Below, piece by piece: positions 21,261-32,749 of a DNA stretch of 64,000 nucleotides. The notes under the pieces were generated by a model. The model ran no database searches and was not told the origin of the DNA. It saw only the letters and a list, made by a program, of their open reading frames with translations. The position numbers and the translations under genes are program-made. Position 1 is the first letter of the stretch; each line of letters opens with the position of its first letter. The DNA is from Heterocephalus glaber (Eukaryota > Chordata > Mammalia > Rodentia > Bathyergidae): NCBI RefSeq assembly GCF_000247695.1, contig NW_004624734.1, positions 8,832,409-8,896,408 on the forward strand. The letters are read 5' to 3'.

Positions 21261-21450
21261 CTCTAATGAGTGTTGAGATGTGCAAGGATAGAGGAGCACA
21301 GCGGAGGAGCATTCAAGTTGGCATCTGAAGGCAGGCGCTCCAAGCCCAGGAGGGGAGAGCCAGCAGCATGGACAAAGCCTTGAAGGTACGAGTGTGGAGT
21401 TGAGTGGTTCATTTTGGGACCAGAGGTGACCCCAGTCTGGCCCTATGGTG
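21120..21450 (-). mobile_element. L2 fragment, antisense, holding an (AC)n repeat
   Basis: GAACACCTGCCCGGTG, GGATGAGAAGACAAATGAAGC, CCTTAAGGGGCTCATGGTCTAATG, then after the AC run GAGCATTCAAG, CAAGCCC and GACAAAGCCTTGAAGG follow the reversed L2 3' region. The microsatellite (AC)15 at 21229-21258 interrupts it. Confidence 0.6.
21229..21258 (+). repeat. (AC)15 microsatellite
   Basis: Fifteen AC units without interruption. Confidence 0.97.
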
Positions 21451-21459
21451 CAGACCCTG

Positions 21460-23190
21460 CAGGTGGATTAGCCAGGTTTGGACACAACAGCAACCTTGAC
21501 CTTTTCACCTGTCTAAGTCTGCTGTCTGGTGTGTAAAAGAGGCAGTGTGACCTTGTTTGCAGTTCTGGTAATGCAGAGAAAGTGCTCAGAGCAGTGACTG
21601 GCAGGTGGAAAGTACATCGTTCCTTCCTGGTTTTTCATGGGCATCGCTCCACAGAGGACTTGGCTGCTGCTTTCATCCTTTCTAAAGCTTCCCCATTCTT
21701 CCTCGAGGCACTTTGGTCTTGCTGGGTAAGCAAAGTCTTGGTCACAGGAACTACATATTAATGTTTTTAAAGTGCAGATCAGCAAGACATTATGCAGAGT
21801 GGGAACTACCGATATAAATTCATAGTCTCAAAAAGAAATGCTTGCAGCACTGCCACTACCAACAGTAAACCCTTCACAGCTGGATTTTGATCTTTAACAC
21901 TGTTCTCAGTGAGTGGAACCAGGGCTCTGCTGACTCTATATTTGGGCAGGAGGGACTCAGGATGGGAAGCTCTGGATCATCTTACAGTACTATTGGCAGA
22001 AAGGAAGAGGCTTTGAAAGATGCCAGGGGCATCCCAAATGTGCTCTCATGAATCAGCTTGACAACTTGACTGTCTATGAATGTGGTTAATTGCAACGAAA
22101 TTGGGAAAGGTCATGAGTTCATAACAGTATGCAAATTTTAAAAATTAGTCTAATGTACAAAAGGCCAGTTGGGTTATTTGAGGAGGATGACTAGTAGAAT
22201 ATGCTTTACGTTCTCATCTAAAAACTGAAGGATCATTAATAGATATGAGCACTTTGTTTCTCTACAAAGTGTGCAACCATTCATATCGATCAGAACATGT
22301 GTGTGACCCTCAGCTTCATTCCCCACCCCCCCTCCTGGGTCACACGGGGACTGGTCCCTGCAGACTGCATCTCCCAGGCTTCTCGGGGGTGTGGACAGTG
22401 GCTAGGGACACTGGAGGTTGGAAGGGAGAAGCTCAGCCCCAGCTCCCACCTCTGCTGTCTCCTGCAGAGTCCTTGGCACTGGCTCAGCCTCCTCTGTGTA
22501 TTGCTTCTGTGGCTATAGTTGTTCTTGGAACCACTGTGGCACCAGCTTATTCCAGGGGACCCCAGTCCCTGCACTCCAGTACTATCTCTCCTTTGCCCCA
22601 CCAGCTCAAGGATGTTAGAAGCTTCTCATTGTGGCTAAAATCTGGGTCACTTCATTGTCCCCTGCTTGGCTTCTCTGCTATATAACCCATACCGTTCCAT
22701 AAATGTCCTCTGCAAACTACTGCAATGACCTCCAGCTTGCTGCTTAGTATCTGATAGAAGATGTCATTGTTTCTCTCTACCTACATGAGCAGAAAAGAAT
22801 AAACAACCAGAACTGTGAGTAAACCAAATAATCCCAGAAAAAACAGACACAGTAGCAAGGACAAGAAGTGTCAATGAGTCCTGGGGAGAAAGGGTCACAC
22901 GTGAAATCCAGGCAGGAAGGAACACAGAGCTCAACAGCAGGGTTAAGGGTAACAATAGGCAAGGACAGGTTTCAGCAGGACGTTCCCAGCGACAAGTCGG
23001 TCACAGATCCTGAGGAGGAGGACAGACTTTGCTGATTCTATCCTTCCTCCAGTAGGAAACAACAGTTTCACTTGGCTTGATATTAATAATAATAAAGTTC
23101 TAATAAAGAATATAGAAGCTTTAAATAATATGGTTGGATCCGGTCAAGACATCATCATGATGGGATGATGGGTTTGATGCCATCCTCCAA
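21460..23190. other. Unassigned DNA with one repeat-like block
   Basis: No gene is recognised. The block 22290-22740, with TTCTTGGAACCACTGTGGCACC and CCATAAATGTCCTCTGCAAA, has the order of an old mammalian interspersed repeat that I cannot name. The 146-codon plus-strand frame at 22245-22685 lies on it and shows no domain. Confidence 0.3.
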
Positions 23191-23194
23191 GAGG

Positions 23195-23625
23195 CATTTC
23201 AGGGGCCCATCTTGCCTCCCAGGCATACATCATCTCCTGTGCCACGGCTGGACAGCTTTCAGCACAACTCTGCAGCTCCTGGATGCTGTCTCTGGCCGCC
23301 TGAGCCTGCATGGCTCATGAGGGGCAGCCCTCAACCGGGGTCTGCCGGGAACAGAGGATAAACATCCCAGCACCTTTGCCTCCCTTGGGCCAACTCTGAG
23401 TTGCAGGCTCCTATGTTTCCCAATAGGACAGCACCCCAGGCATCCAAGGCAGTGACCTGGTTGCCAGCCCAGCCCTACTGATTCCTCCCTTTGTCTGCCT
23501 CACATCCCCACTTCCAGCCAGGTGAGTCTTAGCAATGCAACGCTTCCCGGAGAAATGACTTCCACTCCTATCCTTATTTCAGTGTCTGTTTCGAGGGAAC
23601 CCTAGCCTAAGATACCATTTTTAAA
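23195..23625 (+). mobile_element. Old LTR-like repeat end, family unassigned
   Basis: The tail CTTATTTCAGTGTCTGTTTCGAGGGAACCCTAGCCTAAGATA resembles the 3' end common to several mammalian LTR families ('ctgcttctggggaacccaacctaagaca'). The upstream limit is uncertain. Confidence 0.4.
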
Positions 23626-23639
23626 AATAAACTCCGTTT

Positions 23640-24010
23640 GGAATAATTTTTGATGTTGCAAAGATAACACAGGGCATTCTGGTGTAACCCTGGCCCAGTT
23701 CCCTTTAATGTTGACTTCTTACAGGACCCCAGTACCTTTGACAACACTAAGAAATTAACACTAGTGCATCACCATTAGCAAACTCCAGACTGTATTTGGA
23801 TTTCACCAAGTTTTTGACAAGTGTCCTTTTCCTGTTCCAGGGTACTCACAGGGAACCACATGGGATCTAATCAGCATCTCCTTGGTCTCTTCTGCCTTCC
23901 CTATCTCTCCTGTTTGGCAGGACTGAGACAAGGTATCCCAGTCAGACAGTTTGTAGGATGTCCCTCAGATTGAGTTTGGCTGATGAGCTTTCTTCTGACT
24001 AGATCGGAGT
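23640..24010 (-). mobile_element. Ancient L1-derived fragment
   Basis: GGTGTAACCCTGGCCCAGTTCCC, TTAACACTAGTGCATCACC, CCAGACTGTATTTGGATTTCACCAAGTTTTTGACAAG, AGGATGTCCCTCAGATTGAGTTTG and TGATGAGCTTTCTTCTGACTAGAT follow a known old L1 region. A second, independent copy of the same region is at 31875-32330. Confidence 0.5.
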
Positions 24011-24149
24011 GATGGGTTTGGGGAAAGAAGGTCTCTCACAGGCAAAGTGCCCTTTCCATTATATCAGACCTGGGAAAACATCAAATTTTAAACCACCTGT
24101 TAAAAAGACAGATGATTTCAGTGCTGAGGTCATCACAAGCAATCCTTTA

Positions 24150-24478
24150 TTACATATAGAAAGGAGCAGGATGCAGGGTGAGGAGGAGGGAAAGGGGAAG
24201 CGAGAGGAATAAGGACGCGCCATGTACAGGACCCTAATAACGCCAATCAGTGTAAACAATCTATGCCATAACATGAGCTGAGACAAATAACATCAACAAG
24301 TATGCAAAAGGGTTAGGGGAGCCAGGGGAGGAGAGGGGAGGCGGGGAGGGGAAGGGAAAGGAGATTAGAAAAAACAAGCTGTAATATGTACATGTAACCA
24401 CTCTCCAAGATGATTGTAAAATGCATGAATTGCAAACCTGTACTACTAAAATAAAATTTAATTTAATTTTTAAAAAAG
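24150..24478 (+). mobile_element. Probable L1 3' UTR with G-rich polypurine tract
   Basis: A G/A tract at 24315-24372 (GGGGAGCCAGGGGAGGAGAGGGGAGGCGGGGAGGGGAAGGG), then a non-G-rich end AAAATAAAATTTAATTTAATTTTTAAAAAAG resembling a poly-A tail. This order is that of a mammalian L1 3' UTR. The identification is by architecture, not by subfamily consensus. Confidence 0.45.
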
Positions 24479-24479
24479 A

Positions 24480-26080
24480 AATGAGCTTGATGAGAGAACC
24501 AAGATGCATGTTTGAATCAGCTTTTATTTTTGCCTCTAGTTTCCCTGCCCCAACCAAAAATCAGTTGGTTGGTAACCCAATTCTGTGTCCTCTACCTGAG
24601 ATGTATCCTCAGCCTTTCTGACCTAGCAAGACTAATGATCTCCCCCCACCCACTGGAAGAAATAAAATATGACTGAAACTTGGGGATGATATAAAATAGT
24701 GTAGCAAATAATAAATAAATGTAGCCATAATTCAACGAATGTAATATATCAATTGCAGAATAATGGATTATGGCCATGGTGTGGCTGACTTGAAGCAGGC
24801 AGAAGTGTACTTAGTAATAAATCATGTAACCCTTGCACTTCTGAATTTTTGCCTACTGTTCAAGATACCTGAAGAGCTCACAAGAATCAAATGCAGGTTG
24901 TAATTGTATTTTAAGAAATTTAAGAACGTTTAATTCATCAAATTTATAATTGAGAAAAATTGGCTTTTATGGTTCTGTTAATTAGATATAAGTGTAACAA
25001 GTGAAACATTAAGGGCCGTCTACACAATTGTAGGGGCTCTTTCCCACCATAGAAAAGCCCCAGTGTGTTAGATCATGAATTAGTGGGTTATAGCAATGCA
25101 CCCCAATCTTTAGTTTGGGTTGTTAGTTTTCAGCTCATTCAAATAACACTCTCATGGATGGTTTAGCATTTTCAAATCTTTCACGTCATTTTATCCTGAG
25201 ATAAAATGGAAGGTATTATCTGTATGTGGCAAATGAAGAAATGAAATCCATAATTTAAATACATTTGGCTGTAAGAAAGAGAACATAGGAACAAAAGTGA
25301 TTTCCTTGAAAAGCAAGCCTGCTGGCTACAGTGCTGGTTCAATCAGGAGCTCCACAACATGAGGCCCCAGCTCCTCATGATCACAAGGTGGCTGCAACAG
25401 TTCCAGGCATCCTCCATGATACCTTCATGGAAGGTAAGCTCTCCTGTGGGATTAGAGAGGAAAGTCTTTCTCAGCAGCCCCTTGGTGACTTCCTTCCATC
25501 GGCTGGGTTTGAATTCTATGCTTGGATTCCAGCCAATCCCTGAGGACAGAGACAGTTACCGTGATTGACTTGAATTAGGTAACTCTCATCCCCTGTGGTT
25601 GTGAGCGTGAACCTCCAACCAAGTCAGCAAGGAACAGGGACCATGAGAGAGAAGGCAGCCCACACACAGACCCAGAGAAGAACATGGTCCCAGCCGGGCC
25701 TGGCGCCTTCGGCTCCACCTTACAGTCTTGGTATTTCCCTCCGTGCCTGAGTCCTTAGGCTGAGGGCACCTTGCAGAGGTCCTTCACTTTGGGGGCCTCC
25801 AGGCACTGCAGAGCCAGCCTCCCTAGGGCTGCTGGGTGAAGATGGGTTTAAACTTCCAGACAGAGCCAGCTCACTTCTTCCCCAACACAGTCTCTGCTTT
25901 CAACACTCCAAGACCCAGTGAATCTACCCCGATTCCTGCACAGATGGGAGCGCTGGGGCAGGACAGGGCCAAGTGGGGTGACTGAATCAGGACCTTCAAC
26001 TCCTGATTCATGACTTGTCACCCCCTCCACCATACCTGCTGCTTTCCAAGTGGACATTTACAAAAGCCCTGGTTGGGGTG
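24480..26080. other. Unassigned DNA
   Basis: No gene is recognised. 25300-25600 (GCTGGCTACAGTGCTGG.., CTTGGTGACTTCC.., AATTCTATGCTTGGATTCCAGCCAATC) may be an old DNA-element fossil. AT-rich from 24650 to 25000. Confidence 0.3.
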
Positions 26081-26084
26081 GTCA

Positions 26085-26262
26085 AAGTGACAATAGCATC
26101 AACCACAGAGCCAGACTCCTGGCTCAGCCACCCACCAGGTTAGTGACCTTGGGAAAGTTCTTCATTTTCCTCCTCTGAGAAATGGGTATGATTGCAGAAC
26201 CACTTCCTTTGCAAGTTGTGAGGAGTAAAAGAGTGAATACATGTAAAGGCTTCAGAGCACTT
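26085..26262 (+). mobile_element. MIR SINE, near full length
   Basis: TAGCATCAACCACAGAGCCAGACTCCTGG, AGTGACCTTGGGAAAGTTCTTCATTTTCC, GAGAAATGGGTATG and GTAAAGGCTTCAGAGCACTTGG follow the MIR consensus from the head to the 3' region. Confidence 0.8.
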
Positions 26263-26299
26263 GGACTCTATTTCTGTGCTGTCACTGTGCACCTGGGGA

Positions 26300-26465
26300 T
26301 GTGTTCAATGTTTTGCATTTAGTCTTTACGACCCCTCTCTTATCGGCAGAGATGAGGAAATTAAAGCACTGGGTGCTAAGTGACCTAGGCCAAGGCCACG
26401 TGGAGCTTCAAATCCATATCCGCTGCCTCTAGGAGCCAGAGCTCTTCTGCACTTTCCCCTTCTGG
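26300..26465 (-). mobile_element. MIR SINE, antisense
   Basis: GCAGAGATGAGGAAATTAAAGCACTGGG, GTGACCTAGGCCAAGGCCACGTGG, and CTCTAGGAGCCAGAGCTCTTCTGCAC are the reversed MIR core and head. Confidence 0.7.
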
Positions 26466-27085
26466 CCCTACCACGTGGCTTCTGCCTCTTGGCTCCTCTC
26501 TTAAAAAAAAAAAAAGCAAAACCAAAAACTCCCTCAAAGTGTAGTTCCAGCAAGGCAGAGCCCCTTGCCTGCGGCCACCCAGCTAGTCAACACAGCGGGA
26601 CCTATGTGCAGGACTCTTTGATGACCCCAGACTTCCTCTACAGGGACAGCAGCTCCCACCTTGCAATAGCAGGATTTGCCCAACCACCCCAGCGAACGTC
26701 CTTCCTTGTGTTAGACCAAGACCTGTTTAATCTGTGCCGATTGCTTCTGCTGAGTTGTAGAGGCCTTTCCCTGGTCTACTTGAGTCTCCAGCTGTGACCC
26801 ATCTCCCTGCTTCCAGCCCTGCCATCTTTGACCTCATGGATCCACTTCACCTCTCCTTGAGGACATGGCCAAGACTCCATAGGTCACCTCCAGGGACAAG
26901 AGGACCCAGGGCTGTAGGGAGAGTCTACTTGCGTAATCTCCACGGAGCCTCAGGTGGATCAGGCAGGGAAGTGTCCCCTTCCAGATGTCTGCGTTCCTCC
27001 CCACCTTTCTGGCTTGCTGAGGACTCCTGAGCTATTTCCAATCTGTGAGCTGAGTTGAGGACAGCATGCTCTACACCTGTGTTGT
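26466..27085. other. Unassigned GC-richer DNA
   Basis: No repeat or gene is recognised apart from an A13 run at 26502-26514. A 102-codon open frame at 26489-26797 starts in the A-run and shows no domain. Confidence 0.3.
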
Positions 27086-27087
27086 CC

Positions 27088-27240
27088 AGTCAGGTGGCCA
27101 CTTGTCACATGTGGCTATTCAAATTAAGCAAAGTAGATAAAATGATACCCTCAGTTCTGCAGCCACCCAAGCCACATTTCACCTGCCGCAGATGGCTTCT
27201 GTAGGGGACAGTGCAGGTGAGAGTGTTGCCATGACTGGTC
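27088..27240. mobile_element. Short palindromic DNA-transposon fossil
   Basis: GTTGTCCAGTCAGGTGGCCACTTGTCACATGTGGCTATT and later AGCCACATTTCACCTG belong to an old hAT-like palindromic family ('tagccactagccacatgtggct'). A second copy lies at 42388-42545. Confidence 0.6.
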
Positions 27241-27245
27241 CCCTT

Positions 27246-27432
27246 TGGATGGTGTCAGTGGTTCCCAACAGAATTACCTGGAGGACTTGTCCAGGCACCA
27301 AACGCTAGAGTCCTCACCCCCAGAGTTTTTACCTCTGCTCGCTGTGGGTAGAGCAGGAAGATTTTCATTTCTAAGAATTTTCTAGGTGCTGCTTCAGCGC
27401 CTGGGCCAGGGACCACACTTTGAGAACAGCTG
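27246..27432 (+). mobile_element. MER5A-type DNA element (hAT-Charlie)
   Basis: CAGTGGTTCCCAACAGAATTACCTGGAGGACTTG, TCACCCCCAGAGTTTTTACCTC, TTTTCATTTCTAAGAATTTTCTAGGTGCTGC, and GGGACCACACTTTGAGAAC follow the MER5A consensus nearly end to end. Confidence 0.85.
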
Positions 27433-27784
27433 CTCTTTACTCACCAACTGGAGAGCCCATGGAGAAGACTCCCTGTACCAATTTGGGGTCGATAGCAGTC
27501 GCATCTGATGGACACGGTTCCTCAGCTGGGCTTGAAAAAGGAGCTTGGGACCAGCTTTCTTAGAGCAGACATTAGCAGGACAGCAGGATTCTTGGATTAG
27601 CCAAAAGTTCTCCCCACTCATCCAGCCTACCAACTTCATCAACAAAGATCCCAGCAAAATAATCCCCAGATTCCCTGGGCTTTGTTTCCACTTGTCATAA
27701 CTTCTGAGAAGCAGCAGCTTCAGTACCAATCCTAATGACTCTCCTTCAAGGCCAGCGAGGAGCACACTCCAATGTCATAGATTT

Positions 27785-28203
27785 AGTCTGTTTTCCATTG
27801 CTGTCACAAAATGCTGGAGGCTTGGTACGTTACAGAAGAATGATTTATGTAGCTCATAGTTCTGGAAAGTCAACAGCATGGCACCAGCATCTGCTCCGCG
27901 TTCATGACAGTGGTGGGAGGGTTTGCAGAAGAGGTCACAAGTGAGACAGGAAACCATAGTGGGGAGGGCCAGCCTTGACATTTTTATAATATCCTGCTCT
28001 CACAGGAAGTCATCGGTCCTGCCAGAGCTGACCTACTTCCCGAGACCAGCCTCAGTCCCTTCAGAACCCAATCACCTTGCACCGGTCTCCAGCTCTTAAA
28101 GATCCCAAAGCTTCTCAATATTGCCACACTGGGGACTAAGCTTCCAGCACACAAACCTTTGGGGACACACTCAAATGATATCCAAGCTGTAGCAGTCACC
28201 TAA
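27785..28203 (-). mobile_element. MLT1/MST-like MaLR LTR, antisense
   Basis: AGTCTGTTTTCCATTGCTGTCACAAAATGC, GTAGCTCATAGTTCTGGAAAGTC, CAGAACCCAATCACC, GGACTAAGCTTCCAGCACACAAACCTTTGGGGACACACTC, and CCAAGCTGTAGCAGT follow the reversed LTR. Confidence 0.75.
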
Positions 28204-28216
28204 GATGTCAGCTCGT

Positions 28217-28402
28217 CAGCCAGGCATGCTGGTGCATGCCTGTAATTCCAGCATTCAGAGAGGCTAAGGCAGGAGGACTGCAAGTTCAAGCCCATCCCAA
28301 GCAACTCGGCCACTTAATGAGACTGTCTCAAAAAAAGAGACAGAGGATATAGCTCAGTGCAAAAGCCCTGATTTCTATCCCCAGTCTAGCCAAGAAAAAA
28401 GG
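28217..28402 (+). mobile_element. B1-dID composite SINE
   Basis: B1 part: AGCCAGGCATGCTGGTGCATGCCTGTAATTCCAGC and AGGCTAAGGCAGGAGGACTG. ID part: AGAGGATATAGCTCAGTGC and CCTGATTTCTATCCCCAG, with the tail AAGAAAAAAGG. Confidence 0.9.
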
Positions 28403-28454
28403 ATCCAGTATCCAATTTTCCTTCTACCTGGAACTGGCTGGTGCCTGGTGCCTT

Positions 28455-28560
28455 TTCTTTCAGAGGCAGTGTGGGCTATAGGAAAGTGCATTAGATTTGA
28501 TTATAAGATTTGGGTTCAAGTTGCTGTGGAATCCTAGGTGTTGCTCCCCTGAGTTCAGTT
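28455..28560 (+). mobile_element. MIR SINE fragment, sense
   Basis: GGCAGTGTGGGCTATAGGAAAGTGC, TTAGATTTGATTATAAGATTTGGGTTCAAGTTGC follows the MIR head ('agtgtggcatagtggaaagagca...gggttcaaatcc'). Confidence 0.55.
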
Positions 28561-28819
28561 TCTATAGAGGTAGAGGTAATTATATTATTTACTTTATAAA
28601 GCCTCTGCATACTCAAATGATATCCCCTGTGGATTTCATTTGTAAATCACAGAGTACTGTCCAAACCTCAGGTCCAGTAGCTTGGTGTGTAGCTCTTATG
28701 GCACAGGCTATGTTTGATCAGGGTTATTTGCCTATACTATACGTGCCTCTCTTCACAGCCTGGCAACAGGGCTCTATTCATCTATTCATCTTTGGGGACC
28801 CTTGTGCTTGATTCAAGGC

Positions 28820-28950
28820 CCAGCAAATAGCTATAAAAATGATGATTATCATACTATAAAGCATATAGCCTGTATCACACACTTGGTTCATGTAATCCTT
28901 ACAGCATCCCATAAGGTATAGTGCTATTATGAAAGTGTACATCACAGGTG
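28820..28950 (-). mobile_element. MIR-like fragment, antisense
   Basis: CACTTGGTTCATGTAATCCTTACAGCATCCCATAAGGTATAGTGCTATTATG follows the reversed MIR 3' half ('taatcctcacaacaaccctatgaggtag'). Confidence 0.55.
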
Positions 28951-29384
28951 GCAGTAAACAGGGGTGGCTGTCTTGAATGGCACCTCTTCATCTCTAATGT
29001 GCTCAGGGATCATCGGGGAAGCCAGATCTTGTTCAAATCCCCATCCTGATTCAGCAGGCCTGGGGCGGCTGGAGTTCCACTCTTCCCAAAATGCCTGGAC
29101 AGCGCTGTGGTAGGCAGAGCATATTCTGTATCCAAGAACTACATCACTCACTGTGTCATCTCAGAGGGAAGATCCAGGCCCTGCTGGGGGAGACAGGAGG
29201 GGAGAACATGGGGAAAAGAACTTTGCCTTTTCCATTAGTCATGGAATTACAGGTCCTTGGGACTGGCCTTCTTTGAAGGGGTGACAAAGGAAGATTTTGA
29301 AGTCTCATGACAGTGTGACCCCAGAGTCCCCAGGAAAGGAGCAGGCAAACGCTGTGCAACATCAGGAACAGAGCGTCAGATTGG

Positions 29385-29432
29385 GGCTGGGCAGCTGGGC
29401 TCATTGGGAAGCCCAATAACAGCTGCCCAGTC
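29385..29432. other. 48-nt strong hairpin (double stem)
   Basis: GGCTGGGCAGCTG (29385-29397) pairs with CAGCTGCCCAGTC (29420-29432) in 13 pairs, one of them G-T. Inside it, ATTGGG (29403-29408) pairs with CCCAAT (29412-29417) over a 3-base loop. It is shorter than a typical microRNA precursor and no mature sequence is recognised. Confidence 0.6.
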
Positions 29433-29559
29433 ACCCGGAATCCACTCTCCAAGGAGGGCTGTGGCACCCTCCGAAGACAGCCACAGGTCCAGGTGGAAAT
29501 GAAGCCAGCTCCCTGGAGGTGGAGGGTGCTCAGGAGCCCTGGAAGGAGCTGTACGGATG

Positions 29560-29695
29560 AAATGTGGCCTTAGGTTCAGATAGCGCTAGATGCTAATCCC
29601 AGTTTGCCCCTCACTAGCTGATCCACCTGCAGCAACTTACTCACTGCTGTGTTTGTCTTCTCAGGATAGCATGGATATAATAAAAGTCCCCAGGC
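29560..29695 (+). mobile_element. MIR SINE fragment, sense
   Basis: GGTTCAGATAGCGCTAGATGC, TGCCCCTCACTAGCTGATC, GCAACTTACTCACTGCTGTG and AGGATAGCATGGATATAATAA follow MIR with its core much diverged. Confidence 0.55.
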
Positions 29696-29878
29696 TTGAC
29701 CAAGAAGCAGAAATTCCTGCAGAATTTAAAGAAATTGGCTTTAAGGCAGAGAATTGGTTTCACAGGTGATGGCAGGGCTGCAAAGCCAACAGGGGAAGGT
29801 GAAGCAAGCCAGAGATCAGCAGGAAGATAACCGTGGACCAGAGCCCCAGGAAGGAGGTGGGGCTACCCTGGTCAGGGG

Positions 29879-30050
29879 GTAGGCCCACACTCTGGGAGGC
29901 TGAGGAAGGACAATTGCAAGTTTGAACCCAACCCAGGCAACTTAGTGAGACCTGAAAATGAAAAATAAGAAAGGGCTGGGTATGTAGCTCAGTGTGAAGG
30001 CCCTGGGTCAAATCTCTAGTACCACAAACAAACGCACACAAAGTGTGTGA
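29879..30050 (+). mobile_element. B1-dID composite SINE, 5'-truncated
   Basis: CACACTCTGGGAGGCTGAGG and CCCAGGCAACTTAGTGAGACC (B1 part) are followed by GGGCTGGGTATGTAGCTCAGTG and GGGTCAAATCTCTAGTACC (ID part). The first bases of B1 are missing. Confidence 0.9.
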
Positions 30051-30054
30051 TCAC

Positions 30055-31250
30055 CTGGCAGGGCCGGACTGGGTGATGGCTGGCCTTGGGGCCACATAGC
30101 CCTGGCCAGGATGTTGTCCGAGGCAGAGGGGAGAGGAGCCATGCCCAGCCTCTCCCTTTCCCCATCCTCCACTCTGCTGCCACTGCCTCCTCTGGCTGCA
30201 CCAAGCAGGAAACTGGGAGATGTTGGCAGGGGCTGGTCCTCTCCCCTCCAGAGCAGGATGGGAAAGGGGGCGAGAGGGCTCTAAGGGTCAGCAGGCTCTG
30301 GCCCTGCTCCACAGGCTGGAGGAGGCTGTGGGAAGGCATGGAAGATGCCTGATTGGGTTGCTGGCCACATCAGTGACCAGCTGACCCAAGAGACAGCCAG
30401 CCTCGCTGAGTAACTGTGTCTGCCAGGCTGACCCCTGGCAGCCTGCAATTCTCCCCACCCTCCTTGTGTTTTCCACGGGTGCTGGGATCCTGCAGCATGG
30501 AGGAAAAGACTCCCAAGACCAATGAGTGGCCAGGGGCCAGGGGAAGTGCCCGAGGCTGAATGCAGGAACATTGGCAAGGAGCAAGGACCCAGTTGGGCTG
30601 TCTCTCTGCTTTCCCTCCCTTCCTCTTTTTCCTTCCTTTCCCCTCTTCCCTTTCTTTTTTAAAAAGCAGCTATTCATCCAGAACCACCCTAGGAAGAAAG
30701 ACCTGTAAACCAACATTTCAGTTAGGGATATCTTGGTTATAATAAAGAGAAACCCATTTAAAAACTCAAGCTAACAGGGTTTTGTTTTTTGAAAAGGAAT
30801 GGATCTGCTGGGACCCAAGTCCAGGACCTCACAAGGCTGCACCATCTTTCTTCCCCATCTGAACATCTCCACCCACAATGCCAGCTGGGTGGCACATTGT
30901 TCCTGCTCCCCCATAACTCTGGGTGACTTTTCACTTTCCAAGGTGTCAGGAGACTCAGATCTTGAGTCCTTGAGGCCACACGCACCCAGAACATCCTGGC
31001 TAATGGCTACATTCACCAGCCTCTTTGATCAAATTATTGCTAGAACCTCACCTGACCAGCTCACTGGAGTAGACTCCATGTCCATCATGGTGGCCTGAAC
31101 AGGTCAGGGAGGGGACAGGAGGGGGCCCCATGGGATGCCCTTCCAGGGAACAAGTTCTGACAGGGCAGGCAATGAAACGTATTCTCTGCCAGAAATAATT
31201 ACAGATCTGGCCTAAGGGGAAAATTGGATCTGGAAAAGCATTTAAAAGGA
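30055..31250. other. Unassigned GC-rich DNA
   Basis: No repeat or gene is recognised with confidence. T/C-rich at 30605-30660. Open frames of up to 142 codons on the minus strand (30288-30716) overlap the low-complexity stretch and carry no domain. Confidence 0.3.
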
Positions 31251-31254
31251 TAAT

Positions 31255-31470
31255 AGCGACCATTTATCAAGGCTTTCTGTGTCAGACACTGTGTAAGCAA
31301 TTTTTGTACGGTGTACCTCTTTTAATCCTCACAGTAACCCTCACAGGTCGGTATTATAATTATCCTCACTTCACAGGTAAGAAAACGGAGGTATAGATGG
31401 TTAAATAAGTTGCCTGAGGTCCAACCAGAGGAGGTGGTGGCCGCAGACTCAGTCCATGTGCCCAAGCCAT
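31255..31470 (-). mobile_element. MIR SINE (MIRb type), antisense
   Basis: GACCATTTATCAAGGCTTTCTGTGTCAGACACTGTGTAAGC, CTTTTAATCCTCACAGTAACCC, TATTATAATTATCCTCACTTCACAGGTAAG and AAGTTGCCTGAGGTCC form an almost complete reversed MIR. Confidence 0.85.
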
Positions 31471-31874
31471 GCACCTTCCACCGAAAGCAGCTGCCCGTGG
31501 AGGCCTTCTCCTCCCTACCACTTCCAAAAGTGCTCTCCATATTGAGATTTTGGACTGACTTCCCTGAGGCCACACAGAATGAGCCAGGTGTCTTTGGATG
31601 GGACTCTTTCCTTCCCTCGTTTTGTTAAAGGACCTCGGGTGCCCAGATGGGGAGGGGCTGATGTCTCCCCTTTTATGACTCCACCACCAGCTTCCTATGC
31701 TTGAATCCTCTTTGAAGATGATCTTGGTAGCATCTTGCTCCTTCATCCATGTCCCAGTCCTGGTCCCCTCCCCTGTGGGTGTTGAGTAAATAACATAGAT
31801 TCTTCCAGTAAACCTTGCATATGTTTAATGCATATTATTCTTGGAACATGTATGTGTTTGGGAGTTTATTTTTC

Positions 31875-32330
31875 AGGGACTGTTCATTTATTTTTCATTT
31901 TTAAGATCATAAATAACAAAACTCATTGCATTAACTTCTTAAAAATTTTACATCAACTATATTTTAGAATAGATTCGGAATTACAGAGGAGCTTTGAATA
32001 TAATACAGAGGTCTCTATAGACCTCACTCTTACTTTACTCTTTACTTACTCTGACACCTTGCATTTGTTGGGTACATTTGTCACAAGGAATAAACTAGTA
32101 TTGAGCTATTATTATTCACTGTCTGTATTTTATTAAGATTTCCTTAGTAATGTAGAACTCTGTTCCACACTCCCATCTTAATAGATTGCGTTTAGCTGTC
32201 ATGTCTCCATGGCCGTAACAGATGGGGCTTTCTTGCTTTTGAAGACCTTGACAATATTGAGGGTATTGCTAAGTTATTTTGTAGACTATTTCTCAGCTGG
32301 GATTTGCCTGATGCTTTTCTCATAACCAGA
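31875..32330 (-). mobile_element. Ancient L1-derived fragment, same region as 23640-24010
   Basis: AAGATCATAAATAACAAAACTC, TCGGAATTACAGAGGAGC, CATGTCTCCATGGCCG and TGATGCTTTTCTCATAACCAGACTGGGGTTGTAGG follow the same old L1 region. It is heavily diverged. Confidence 0.45.
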
Positions 32331-32749
32331 CTGGGGTTGTAGGTCTGGGGAGGAGGAGCAGAGAAGCAGACATTCTCCTCACATCACATGAAAGTCTTCA
32401 CTCCAGGCATGACTTGCAACTGCCACCTGTGTCCTGGTGATCACGTGGTCCTCTCTTCTGTCCTTCGAATCCTTTCTGTGTGTCTCTTACAAAGATCCTT
32501 GCATTGGCCTCGGGACTCATCATGGTGAGCAGAATGATCTTACCCAGGATCCTTAGCATTCTACAAAGATACTTTTCTCAAATCAGGCAACATTCAGAGA
32601 TTCCAGGAAACTTGGATGTGGACATTGTGAGGGGGGCACCGTTCAACCTGCTACAACGACTTAACTATGTTTTTCTACTGCACATGTTGTTTTTGGTGAA
32701 TCTTAAAACTCATCACAAAATCTAAGTTCATACAGATTTTTCTCTTAAA

